Below, in pieces: positions 43,687-51,296 of a stretch of 64,000 nt of DNA. The notes under the pieces are model-generated. The model had not been told where the DNA came from and did not search any database. It saw only the letters and a program-made list of their open reading frames with translations. The stretch covers positions 31,740 through 95,739 of the forward strand of contig JAFLCK010000022.1 of NCBI GenBank assembly GCA_017303615.1, read 5' to 3'. The DNA is from Obscuribacter phosphatis_A. Lineage in GTDB: Bacteria > Cyanobacteriota > Vampirovibrionia > Obscuribacterales > Obscuribacteraceae. Position 1 is the stretch's first letter. Every line of letters starts with the position of its first letter. A program made the position numbers and the translations under genes.

Positions 43687-44884
43687 ACACTTCTCACTGC
43701 TGGTCTTACTTATTTGTCTATCGGCTTTGTCTGCGGCTATAGCAGCAACAGAAAAAGCCGAGACAATAGAGAGAAAAGGGGAAAGAGAAAATCCCACACT
43801 ACCGGTAATACTAAAAGTAGAACCAGACCAAGCACTTACAGCACGTCTTGTCGGCACAAGTGGCACTGCAGACAAGACTGGCTTTTGCGGCGGAGACGCC
43901 GCCTATTCTATTGCCGCCAAAGACCTTAGCCTCTGGCTATTCGGCGATAGTTTCTATGGCAAAATCGAAGACGGTAAAAGAAAAGATTGCCTTCTGCCCC
44001 GTAACTGTATTGCCACCGACAAACCCCTAGATAAAAAAGGCAAGCTGCAATTTCAAATTAGTGAGGCTGACTTTTTTGCCACCCCAAAGCCGGACGGTTC
44101 TTACTTTTGGCCGGGCGACGGTATCTATATAAACAAAAACCGCTTTCTCATTTTTCAACACCTGATCAAGACCGACACCGAGTTACCCGCGCCTTTTCAG
44201 TTTCGCATCAGCGCCAACTATGCCACTTATCTTGATATTGCTCCCAGCAAAGCAAAGTCGCAGACCAAAATAATCAACAAAAGCCTAGAGATAAAGACTG
44301 AAGATTCACTCTTAGCTGTAGCCTGCTTGAGAGAGAGAGAGAAAGATGGAGACAAAAGCAGGGACTATTTATATCTCTACAACACAGCTGAGAGAATGAG
44401 CAAAGACGGCTCACACCCTTGTACACTCTCGCGCTTACCGCTTGAAGAGATAGCTAACCCCGAGAAAATCGCCCAAGCTATAGCCAACATGGAATGGTGG
44501 CAAAGCTCACAAAATAAATGGCAAAGAAACCAGAAGCAAGCAGCAATCTTGTTTGCCGACGGCGCCAGCGAAATGTCGGTGGTTAGAATCCCCGGGCTAA
44601 AGAGACTCTACGCCTTTTATATTCCAGCAGACAAAAGCGCCATCATGATAAGAAGCGCCAAAAGACCGGAAGGACCATGGAGCGACAGAGTAGAAGTGCT
44701 CGCTCTCAAGCCGGGAGACGGACTTTTTTGTTATAGCGTCAAAGCACATCCCGAATATTCGAGAAAACACGGACAGCTTTCTTTAACCTACAATGTCAAC
44801 GCCACCGACAGCAATAGGCTATTCGCAGATAGCTCGCTTTACTTTCCAAAAGCAATCAAAATCGAAGTAAAAGAAACTGACTAA
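43610..44884 (+). CDS. Exported DUF4185-like protein (beta-propeller hydrolase-like)
   Basis: A 424-aa protein with a Lys-rich N-terminus and a signal peptide or anchor (HFSLLVLLICLSALSAAIA at about 27-45). The rest resembles the DUF4185 group of five-bladed propellers related to glycoside hydrolases: LWLFGDSFYGK, SYFWPGDGIYINKNRFLIFQ, MSVVRIPGLKRLYAFYIPAD, and HPEYSRKHGQLSLTYNVN. Function is not established. No start has a good ribosome site; the frame is open from ATG 43574, and 43610 is the last ATG before the signal peptide, so the gene overlaps the end of the FtsH-like gene by at least 77 bases in another frame. Confidence 0.75.
   Translation: MPDKTPDKAPDKGPKIARKIKKVKIKHFSLLVLLICLSALSAAIAATEKAETIERKGERENPTLPVILKVEPDQALTARLVGTSGTADKTGFCGGDAAYSIAAKDLSLWLFGDSFYGKIEDGKRKDCLLPRNCIATDKPLDKKGKLQFQISEADFFATPKPDGSYFWPGDGIYINKNRFLIFQHLIKTDTELPAPFQFRISANYATYLDIAPSKAKSQTKIINKSLEIKTEDSLLAVACLREREKDGDKSRDYLYLYNTAERMSKDGSHPCTLSRLPLEEIANPEKIAQAIANMEWWQSSQNKWQRNQKQAAILFADGASEMSVVRIPGLKRLYAFYIPADKSAIMIRSAKRPEGPWSDRVEVLALKPGDGLFCYSVKAHPEYSRKHGQLSLTYNVNATDSNRLFADSSLYFPKAIKIEVKETD
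43613..43648 (+). repeat. Three 12-bp units read in two frames
   Basis: CCGGACAAGACG, CCGGACAAGGCG and CCGGACAAAGGT in tandem. In the FtsH-like frame they code for a GQDAGQGAGQ tract; in the overlapping DUF4185-like frame for PDKTPDKAPDKG. Confidence 0.75.
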
Positions 44885-44897
44885 ATTAGCTGCTTGG

Positions 44898-45269
44898 TCA
44901 ATCGGACGAAAGTTTTTCAGCCATCTGAATAATGCGCAGATATTTGCTTTGCAGTTGTGTGAGTTCCCAACCAATTCTTTCAATCTCTCTTGTCTGAGAA
45001 GGGTCGGGTTCTTGACCACGCCAACGGTCAAGAGTGCTGGAGCAAACTTTCAACTTATCCATCTCACGGCGATAAACTTTATCTACTTCACCTGAAATAG
45101 CGCCAAACCCAGAGGGCGCCGCTGTTGATAGACTATCCAACGCTTTTTCCAACTTACGAAAAATATCTTCGGCGTTGCCGGTGGAAATCTCAATGAAATT
45201 AGCCAGTTCGGCAATGCGCTCCAGAGGCAGCTTCTCTATATGCGATACCGATTCAACTTTCTTTTCCAT
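44898..45269 (-). CDS. Small helical protein, unknown
   Basis: A 123-aa charged protein, mostly helical, with no signal peptide or membrane span. Two possible coiled coils are at about 35-55 and 90-120 (REIERIGWELTQLQSKYLRI). I do not recognise a family. The ATG at 45269 follows a purine-rich GAGAG; TTG three codons earlier is an alternative. It starts about 20 bases after the stop of the TPR-matrixin gene and so is in the same operon. It is convergent with the DUF4185-like gene, 13 bases apart. Confidence 0.6.
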   Translation of the reverse strand: MEKKVESVSHIEKLPLERIAELANFIEISTGNAEDIFRKLEKALDSLSTAAPSGFGAISGEVDKVYRREMDKLKVCSSTLDRWRGQEPDPSQTREIERIGWELTQLQSKYLRIIQMAEKLSSD

Positions 45270-45289
45270 CAAAATCAACTCTCAAAAAC

Positions 45290-46342
45290 TTATTGAAACT
45301 GGGCGCCCGGCGGAATTCCATATAGTTTACGAATACTATTTTTGTCGCGAGCGGTAAGCAAGGCTGTGAAGGGCTCTCTAGCTGTGGGGAACATTATATC
45401 GCGGGGATTATTGGAATGGTTCAAACCTAGGGCATGTCCCACCTCATGCAAGGTCGTGGCCTCGATTTCACGGGGATCTTGATCTGTACTAAAGAAAACC
45501 TCTACCTTGGCAAATTTGAGATTGTCTTCCAACCCTTCATCGTCATCACGCATGGTTTCTCCGAGAATAGAACCAAAGCCACGCTCTCTGCGATACTTGA
45601 GAAGCTTGCAGACAATGCGCGCTTCTTTTTGAGAGACTAGCTGGTAACGCAAAAAACCACCAGACGCTTGCCGCCATTGCTCAAAAGAATTGAGAACGGC
45701 TTTCTTGAACTGCAAACTATATTCTTTAAATGCAGGGTCAACCAAAATGGCGATTTTGATAGGAAAATCTTTTCTATCGAAGTGCTGCAATTCTTCTTCT
45801 TCGGCAAAAAGATAGTCGGGGCTATTGACTGGACCTTGCGATTTATAAAGCTCGATTTTGCCAATTAGAGACCGCAGATAAGCAAACCCCTGGGCGCTGC
45901 CTTGCAAGGTCAGCCCGACTGAAGCCTCTTTCTCGGCTTGCTCAAATTTACCCATGCAAAAATAATAGTAAGCCATACTGCCCCGCGGCTCCGCCAGCTT
46001 AGGTCGCAGTTGCACGCAACGCTCAAGATAATCAATCGCCTTTTGATAGCGACCCTGACGGCTCAGTAACTTGGCATAAAGGAAAAGAAGGTCGTAGTCG
46101 TCTCTATATCTGCTTTCGGTCTGAGCCTGCTCTAGTAAGTTGAGCGCCTTGACATAATCATGCTGCAGGTAAAGTTTTCGCACCTGCGCGATCAAGACTT
46201 TTTTACTAGCTGAATCACTACTATTTTGAGCTTTATTATATTGAGTCTTGCTCTGGGCCTGCGCCTGCTGGCATGGCAAAAGCAAAATGATGACAGCCAA
46301 TGCCGCAGCAAGATTTTTGGACAAAAGTTTTCGACCGCTCAT
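45290..46342 (-). CDS. Exported TPR protein with matrixin-type metalloprotease domain
   Basis: A 350-aa protein. A signal peptide (residues 1-29, cleavage after AQA) is followed by about three TPR repeats (about 45-165; for example YLQHDYVKALNLLEQAQTES and RQGRYQKAIDYLERCVQLRP). The C-terminal domain, about 195-350, is an M10A/M12-like metzincin: zinc motif HEVGHALGLNH at about 312-322 and the Met-turn DIMF shortly after. TPRs probably bind the substrate or a partner. It acts outside the inner membrane. It is followed by the 123-aa helical gene, and is preceded by the EAAAK-repeat protein in the same direction. Confidence 0.87.
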   Translation of the reverse strand: MSGRKLLSKNLAAALAVIILLLPCQQAQAQSKTQYNKAQNSSDSASKKVLIAQVRKLYLQHDYVKALNLLEQAQTESRYRDDYDLLFLYAKLLSRQGRYQKAIDYLERCVQLRPKLAEPRGSMAYYYFCMGKFEQAEKEASVGLTLQGSAQGFAYLRSLIGKIELYKSQGPVNSPDYLFAEEEELQHFDRKDFPIKIAILVDPAFKEYSLQFKKAVLNSFEQWRQASGGFLRYQLVSQKEARIVCKLLKYRRERGFGSILGETMRDDDEGLEDNLKFAKVEVFFSTDQDPREIEATTLHEVGHALGLNHSNNPRDIMFPTAREPFTALLTARDKNSIRKLYGIPPGAQFQ

Positions 46343-46399
46343 ACCACAAGTATAGACTGGTATGAACGGTCGAATTGTATTTATGCAACTGCTGACAGC

Positions 46400-48484
46400 T
46401 TAGGGCGTGAAAGCAGAAAGGTCATTGGGATCAGCTGCGGTTGGTCCTTTAGCTGGTTGAGCCTTTCTGGCTGCTTCTTTGGCTGCTGCTTCTCTAGCCG
46501 CCGCTTCTTTAGCTGCTGCTTCTTTAGCCGCCGCTTCTTTAGCTGCTGCTTCTTTAGCCGCTGCTTCTTTAGCCGCTGCTTCTTTGGCTGCTGCTTCTCG
46601 GGCTGCAGCTTCGGCCTGCTGCTGTTGTTGCTGTTGTAGCTGTTGGTCGGTGCCGGTCATCACCGGATTACCCGAGCCGTCTTTGACAACATTACCAGAG
46701 CCGTCTCTCAGAGGTTGAGCGCCACCGGCTTTGGCAGCCTCGGCTGCTTTGGCCGCTTCAGCCGCTTTAGCTGCTTCAGCTGCATCAGCAGGTTCGGCTT
46801 TACCTGCAGGAGCCGCGGCGTCGCCACCACTGCGCTGCGGGTCAAATTGGTCAACGACATCGCGCTGTTGCTTGGCGGCAGCTTCAGCAGCGGCCTTTTC
46901 GGCAGCCTCTTTACGCTTAGCCACTTCAGCATCAAACTCAGCCAGCTTGGCTTTCACTTGCTCATCAGCCCAGCCTTCTGGTCTTACTCTGATGGGAGCC
47001 TGTCCTCTCATGAGCATCTTGTCGGTGTCTAGTCTGCCGGTCCAGCCATTGAGCTTGGCCAGTGCATCTGAGAACTTAACGACATTGGGCTCGCTAAAGT
47101 CTTGACCATTGGCTTTCAACTCGCGACGGGCCAGTCTGTCCCAGCCGTCGCCGGGCATGACATCACGAAACTCACGCTTCTTATAGGCTTCAGCCAACTC
47201 TTTGGCATAGGCTTCGCGAGTTTTGGCGATGGCTGCGTCATCTGCATTGGCAGGCAATTCAGGCAGCTTAGGATCTTCGTATTTCTCGACCGGCTTGGGT
47301 GCAGGCGCTTCAGCACGGCTCTCACGAGCCTGTCTTTGTCTTTCGACACGGCGTTGTGCCGCTTCTTCGCCTTCAACTTCTTGACCGGGTTGTCTTGGTC
47401 TGCGTCTTACTTCGGCCACACCTTCAGGTGCGCGCTCGTCTGGAGGCACTGGTCTGCCCCTTCTCACTTCGGCGACACCTTCAGGATTAGGCTGCCCTTG
47501 AACGACGCGACCATCCCTTCTTACTTCGGCAACGCCGCTGGCATCACCTACTGCCTGAACGTTGACTGTGGCACGTCTTTCAGCTTCTTGACCGGCTCTG
47601 CCCCGAGGAGAAGCAGAAGCGTAGAGAGCATCAGGATTGGTGCCGAGAGCCTTAGACAATCTGCTTAGATCGATATTGTGGTTAAACTCCGGCTGTCCGT
47701 GCGAATCTCTATTGTTGCCGGGGCGCTCACCACGCATCAACTGCACAGCTGGACTATCCCAATTGTTATAGAGTTCCTGGGCGGTTTGCACGTCTTTCTG
47801 ACTGAAACCATCAGTACCGGGTGCCATAGTGCTGGCTTGACGCAAATATGCGCCAACGGCATCTCTGTCGAATGAATCATTGGGCTTGCCGCTGTCGAGA
47901 GAGACGAGACGGTTAAACAAACTCTTGGATGGATCACCGTTATTGCTGACCAGATTGTCGGTCAAACGTCTAACATCTTGGTTTGTCGCCACTTCGCGGT
48001 CGGCTTCGTACTGTTTGACCTGATTGGCATCTTTGCCTTTTTCGCGGCGTTCTAGCGCCTCGTTCAGGTCGCCTTGGGCCAGTCCACCTCTTTTACCGAG
48101 AATAAATCGGTCGTTTTGCAAGGAGGAATAGCGCTGGGAGATATCATCGAGGAAGGCTGCTTCAAGAGGATTCTGCGCCTTGTCTACCGAGACTTCGCCT
48201 CTGCCCAAGCGCCCATCTTTTTGCAAGCTATCGAGCCTTTCGAAGTTCTGCTTGGTCCAGATCTCGGCAAAATTCTGCAACTGCTTCTGGTCCATACCTT
48301 CGACCACCTTACTGGTGTATTTTTGAAGGTCGGCTGAGTTTTCACCATATTTGCCCTCGGCCCTGGTGAACTCTCGCATGAGAGCCTCATAGCCCTGCTG
48401 ACCGCCGGCGCCGGCGCCCTGCAGAGTGGCATCAACACGTTTCTGCAATTCATCGTCTTTTGGGCTTGGTTTATCGTTAGCCAT
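46400..48484 (-). CDS. Large low-complexity protein with EAAAK and GVAEVRR repeats
   Basis: A 694-aa soluble protein without signal peptide. Residues 1-290 are charged and helical. Residues about 315-375 contain three GVAEVRR units in a Pro/Arg-rich tract. After a middle domain (about 400-520; for example PGDGWDRLARRELKANGQDF, which has a LysM-like look) comes an Ala/Lys/Glu tract (AEAAK units), two DGSGN units, a run of seven Gln, and ten EAAAK/EAAAR units before a 20-residue tail. EAAAK repeats form stiff single helices. I do not recognise the protein as a whole. Its ribosome site AAGGAG is eleven bases before the ATG. Confidence 0.7.
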   Translation of the reverse strand: MANDKPSPKDDELQKRVDATLQGAGAGGQQGYEALMREFTRAEGKYGENSADLQKYTSKVVEGMDQKQLQNFAEIWTKQNFERLDSLQKDGRLGRGEVSVDKAQNPLEAAFLDDISQRYSSLQNDRFILGKRGGLAQGDLNEALERREKGKDANQVKQYEADREVATNQDVRRLTDNLVSNNGDPSKSLFNRLVSLDSGKPNDSFDRDAVGAYLRQASTMAPGTDGFSQKDVQTAQELYNNWDSPAVQLMRGERPGNNRDSHGQPEFNHNIDLSRLSKALGTNPDALYASASPRGRAGQEAERRATVNVQAVGDASGVAEVRRDGRVVQGQPNPEGVAEVRRGRPVPPDERAPEGVAEVRRRPRQPGQEVEGEEAAQRRVERQRQARESRAEAPAPKPVEKYEDPKLPELPANADDAAIAKTREAYAKELAEAYKKREFRDVMPGDGWDRLARRELKANGQDFSEPNVVKFSDALAKLNGWTGRLDTDKMLMRGQAPIRVRPEGWADEQVKAKLAEFDAEVAKRKEAAEKAAAEAAAKQQRDVVDQFDPQRSGGDAAAPAGKAEPADAAEAAKAAEAAKAAEAAKAGGAQPLRDGSGNVVKDGSGNPVMTGTDQQLQQQQQQQAEAAAREAAAKEAAAKEAAAKEAAAKEAAAKEAAAKEAAAREAAAKEAARKAQPAKGPTAADPNDLSAFTP
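46463..46612 (-). repeat. Ten 15-bp units coding EAAAK/EAAAR
   Basis: Period 15 tandem repeat near the 3' end of the 694-aa gene, with synonymous variation (GCC/GCT and GCA/GCG) between units, so it is not a very recent expansion. Confidence 0.85.
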
Positions 48485-48727
48485 TTTTCAAGTAACTCCT
48501 TGATATGCTTAAGAACTTGGGAGTGCTACTTGCGATATGCCCGGGCCGCTTCCATTTCATTCCAGGTGAATGACTGAAATAGGATTGCCGGTATTTAATT
48601 TCTGCAAGGGGGATGGTTAGCATTCCTAAGCATGACATCCAAGATGTCACATGTCATTGGGAAAATTACGTAGGAACCCGCCCGAAAGAGATTAAAATAG
48701 GTAGGAAGGTACTGCAGTAAGCGAGCA

Positions 48728-49357
48728 ATGGCTCAAGAAAGCTCCAAAGGACAACCAATTTCACTCATCGACCTGGAAGAATTCAAACCTCAGACCGAAG
48801 AAGATTCCAGAGAAAGAGCCATATTCTATGCGACGGCCATGGCGGTCCTCGCCGGCAATATATTGACCTCGTACATAAACTATTGCAAGTCGGCAGTGGT
48901 ATTCAGCCCCAATGGGCAATTCAAGCCAGTTGAAACACCACCCATTTCAGAAGAATTGTTCAAGCAAATAGCCAAAGAAGTACAGACAGTAAGTCTTTGG
49001 CTGGCTGTCTGCGAAAACAGCGACGATGAGGTCCCCGAATGGTTCAAAGAGTTTTCTTACTTCTCTCTGAGAGCCAGCGACGAACTCATAGAAGCACCTT
49101 TGGCCAAAGAGGTCTTTGAACTCTATCCTCTCGATTTAGGCATCATACCCACCATTCAGTCGCTTTCTATGAATGTCTGCCATAAACTCGCCCTAGGCGA
49201 AACTAGAGTTGATGCAGCTTTAGCTCTAGGAGACATTATTTTGGAAGCCGCCCGCCAACGCATCGAACTTCTGAAATTCTCCCTCAGTCAGTCGATGCTG
49301 GTCTTGGACACTTGGGTAGCCGAAGTAAAACCAGGCGCCTTTCAGCTTCAGTTTTAG
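48728..49357 (+). CDS. Conserved-looking soluble protein, unknown
   Basis: A 209-aa protein with no signal peptide. It is mostly helical with a few hydrophobic but short stretches (YATAMAVLAGNILTSYINY). I do not recognise a family or motif. The ATG has no strong ribosome site, but a TAAAAT hexamer at 48693-48698 could be its -10. It lies divergent to the 694-aa gene across 243 bases and convergent with the CPBP protease (4-base overlap of stops). Confidence 0.6.
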   Translation: MAQESSKGQPISLIDLEEFKPQTEEDSRERAIFYATAMAVLAGNILTSYINYCKSAVVFSPNGQFKPVETPPISEELFKQIAKEVQTVSLWLAVCENSDDEVPEWFKEFSYFSLRASDELIEAPLAKEVFELYPLDLGIIPTIQSLSMNVCHKLALGETRVDAALALGDIILEAARQRIELLKFSLSQSMLVLDTWVAEVKPGAFQLQF

Positions 49358-50391
49358 GGATTAAAAGCAAATAGAAAAGTCGTGCAAAGGTTATAGCCGG
49401 CATGACCGATTATCGTAGTGGTGGTATTGGTAAAGCGCCTGGCAATGCCCATACAGCAAGACCAGAGAGCCACCTGCACAATCAAGATTGGCGCCTGGGC
49501 AAATTGTCCATGCATGACGCCGTGCAAAAAGGCAGCCGGCAAAATTCCAATAACCGGCTGAAAAGCACCCCTTATCAGAGTTTCTTCGCCGATACCGGCA
49601 CAAAGAGCGGTGGCGATGGCTAGCAAGGCGGCTGAGCCGAGATTTTCGGCATGGAAGGCACCGGCATTATAGGCTGATATCTGCCCGGCCATGCCCTGTC
49701 CGGTGGAATGGGTGAAGAGTGACCAAACCCAGTCATAGAAGAAGCTAAAGAGGATAAGGCCGATACCAAGAGCCAAATGTTTAAGACTGGGCTTTTGCCA
49801 ACCCAGGCGTTCCACAAAGGTCTGCTTGAATTTTCGCGAGACCAATAGTCCGCAACCAAAAGCCGAAACAGTGATTAGACCCAAACCGTTGTATTCGAAG
49901 AGCTGCTGCAGAGTGATAGGCATCGGCAATGGAATGCCGGGGATGGCAAAGCCCGATGTAGATAGATTGGCATTGGCAATATAAAAGCCAAAGCAAACGA
50001 TGAAGCAAAAGAGCCCATTCATATGAGGAATGGAATCTTCCTGGTAAATCTTCTGGGCCACGAGCGATGCCCCCAGGGTCATCTTATGACGGAGAGGACC
50101 AGTGAGAGCGCGCAAAGAGACAAAGCCATCAAGCACAGTCAGTATTTTCGACAAGAGCAACCGGAAGGGTCTCAAGAGAATCAAGAAAAGCAGTATAGAG
50201 ACCACCAGGTTGACCGTTCTGGTGTATTCGGTCTCTTGGGGACTCGGCACCAGGTTATAGAGCACATAGGCCCCTGCAAAGATAAATATGAAGCCGCGTA
50301 TGATCCAAGCCAGCCAGGCTTTCTTGCGTGAGCCGTGGGCAATCAAGCCCAGGACCGAGCAAACAAAGATAAAGAACATTTCTGGGGACAT
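49354..50391 (-). CDS. CPBP-family intramembrane metalloprotease
   Basis: A 345-aa inner-membrane protein with about eight to nine helices. The C-terminal third has the CPBP (CAAX protease and bacteriocin-processing) motifs: GIGEETLIRGAFQ (EExxxR), FLHGVMHGQF (His motif), and TIIGHAGYN (second His). Family members cleave within or near the membrane, often in peptide maturation or self-immunity. No bacteriocin or prenylated substrate is coded nearby. On the minus strand TTGACA at 50468-50463 with a weak -10 (AAATAG) may be its promoter. Confidence 0.87.
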   Translation of the reverse strand: MSPEMFFIFVCSVLGLIAHGSRKKAWLAWIIRGFIFIFAGAYVLYNLVPSPQETEYTRTVNLVVSILLFLILLRPFRLLLSKILTVLDGFVSLRALTGPLRHKMTLGASLVAQKIYQEDSIPHMNGLFCFIVCFGFYIANANLSTSGFAIPGIPLPMPITLQQLFEYNGLGLITVSAFGCGLLVSRKFKQTFVERLGWQKPSLKHLALGIGLILFSFFYDWVWSLFTHSTGQGMAGQISAYNAGAFHAENLGSAALLAIATALCAGIGEETLIRGAFQPVIGILPAAFLHGVMHGQFAQAPILIVQVALWSCCMGIARRFTNTTTTIIGHAGYNLCTTFLFAFNP

Positions 50392-50513
50392 CGAAGCCTC
50401 TTGAAAACCTAAATATTCAGGGTAAAAACCAGGTTTAATCTATTTTGACCATGCTAACATATTGTCAAGGTACAGATATCTGGGTATCTTCTATCATAGG
50501 GGTATTCCTATTT

Positions 50514-50542
50514 TTGACCCACCCTATTCTTTCGACTATTTG
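50514..50542 (+). promoter_or_regulatory. Candidate sigma-70 promoter before the 70-aa exported protein
   Basis: TTGACC at 50514-50519, a 17-base spacer and TATTTG at 50537-50542, about 80 bases before the gene. The -10 is poor, so confidence is low. An ATAGG/CCTAT inverted repeat (50496-50511) lies just upstream. Confidence 0.35.
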
Positions 50543-50619
50543 AGTAGAGGAAAAGTTCGGAACAAAAATAGTCGAATGAGAGTCCCATTAGGTTACGTTC
50601 GGAGGTATACACAACGAAG

Positions 50620-50832
50620 ATGAAGAAAAGCCTATTAACTGCCGGTCTTGTACTAGGTGCTCTCGGCGCAGGGACAGCCAGCTTTGCTAGCGGCCCTCTG
50701 ACCGTAGCTCCTACGCCAGTACCGACCAAAACCGTAATGGCCTCGGTAAACGTAAAGCCGATTCAAACCAATCTGCTCAAGAGCTATCGCTCGGTTAGAG
50801 CTTTCTGGTTGTCTCGCGCTCTCGTGCGCTAA
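50620..50832 (+). CDS. Small exported protein
   Basis: A 70-aa protein with a clear signal peptide (MKKSLLTAGLVLGALGAGTA core, cleavage after SFA, about residue 23). The mature part is only about 47 residues, with a Pro/Thr/Val-rich start and a basic, aromatic end (YRSVRAFWLSRALVR). I do not recognise a family. GGAGG lies 14 bases before the ATG, further than usual. A 15-codon frame (ATG 50578) ends in TGA overlapping this ATG. A good terminator follows. Confidence 0.7.
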   Translation: MKKSLLTAGLVLGALGAGTASFASGPLTVAPTPVPTKTVMASVNVKPIQTNLLKSYRSVRAFWLSRALVR

Positions 50833-50857
50833 GAGAAGCCAATCAGGTATAAAAAGA

Positions 50858-50886
50858 AAGAGCCGCCTAACAGCGGCTCTTTTTTG
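50858..50886 (+). terminator. Rho-independent terminator after the 70-aa exported protein
   Basis: AAGAGCCGC/GCGGCTCTT stem (50858-50866 and 50873-50881), six-base loop, T-run 50880-50885. It lies 26 bases after the stop. Confidence 0.92.
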
Positions 50887-50960
50887 ATGGCGAATTACTA
50901 GCCGGACAAGTCAGCCCGAACAAACCTATATATAGAATCGATACGCAAAGACAACCTGGA

Positions 50961-51296
50961 CTATTTGCCGATACGCAAAATGACTTCGTCGGGTCCGGCC
51001 AGATTGAGGCGCTCCCGAGCCAAACGCTCGATACCGCTTGCAGATCTATAAGAGCTCAGACCATCACGCAGTTCTTTATTGATTTCCTCTGCCTGCTTCT
51101 GCCCTTCTTTCAAGACTTGGGCTTGTTTGTGCAAAAACAACTGTCGCTCGAAAGAAAGAAAAATGGCTCGCCCGGCCTGAAAAATAGCCAAACCGGTGAC
51201 CAATAAGACAATGATGTGCCTGACTGTTTTGCTTTTCACCGGCAGCTTTTTGCCGGAAACATTTAAATTACTTGCGTCCATCTGCAAATCAAACAC
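50961..51296 (-). CDS. FtsB/DivIC-like septum formation protein
   Basis: A 111-aa bitopic membrane protein. A basic cytoplasmic N-terminus (to about 25), one membrane helix (HIIVLLVTGLAIFQAGRAIF), a coiled coil (about 55-85) and the C-terminal motif GIERLARERLNLAGPDEVIL are in the order of FtsB/DivIC, which joins FtsL and FtsQ in the divisome. GTG 51296 has AAGG six bases upstream; ATG 51281 is an alternative. It overlaps the end of the phosphohexomutase gene by 8 bases, so translation is coupled. Confidence 0.82.
   Translation of the reverse strand: MFDLQMDASNLNVSGKKLPVKSKTVRHIIVLLVTGLAIFQAGRAIFLSFERQLFLHKQAQVLKEGQKQAEEINKELRDGLSSYRSASGIERLARERLNLAGPDEVILRIGK

Noticed and set aside
46463..46612. 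Regular repeats that could be mistaken for a CRISPR array
   Set aside because: Units of 15 bp without spacers and within a coding frame; no CRISPR array or cas gene is present.
46226..46718. Plus-strand Cys/Phe-rich and Ala/Ser-rich frames opposite the EAAAK repeats
   Set aside because: They come from reading the 15-bp repeat in other frames.
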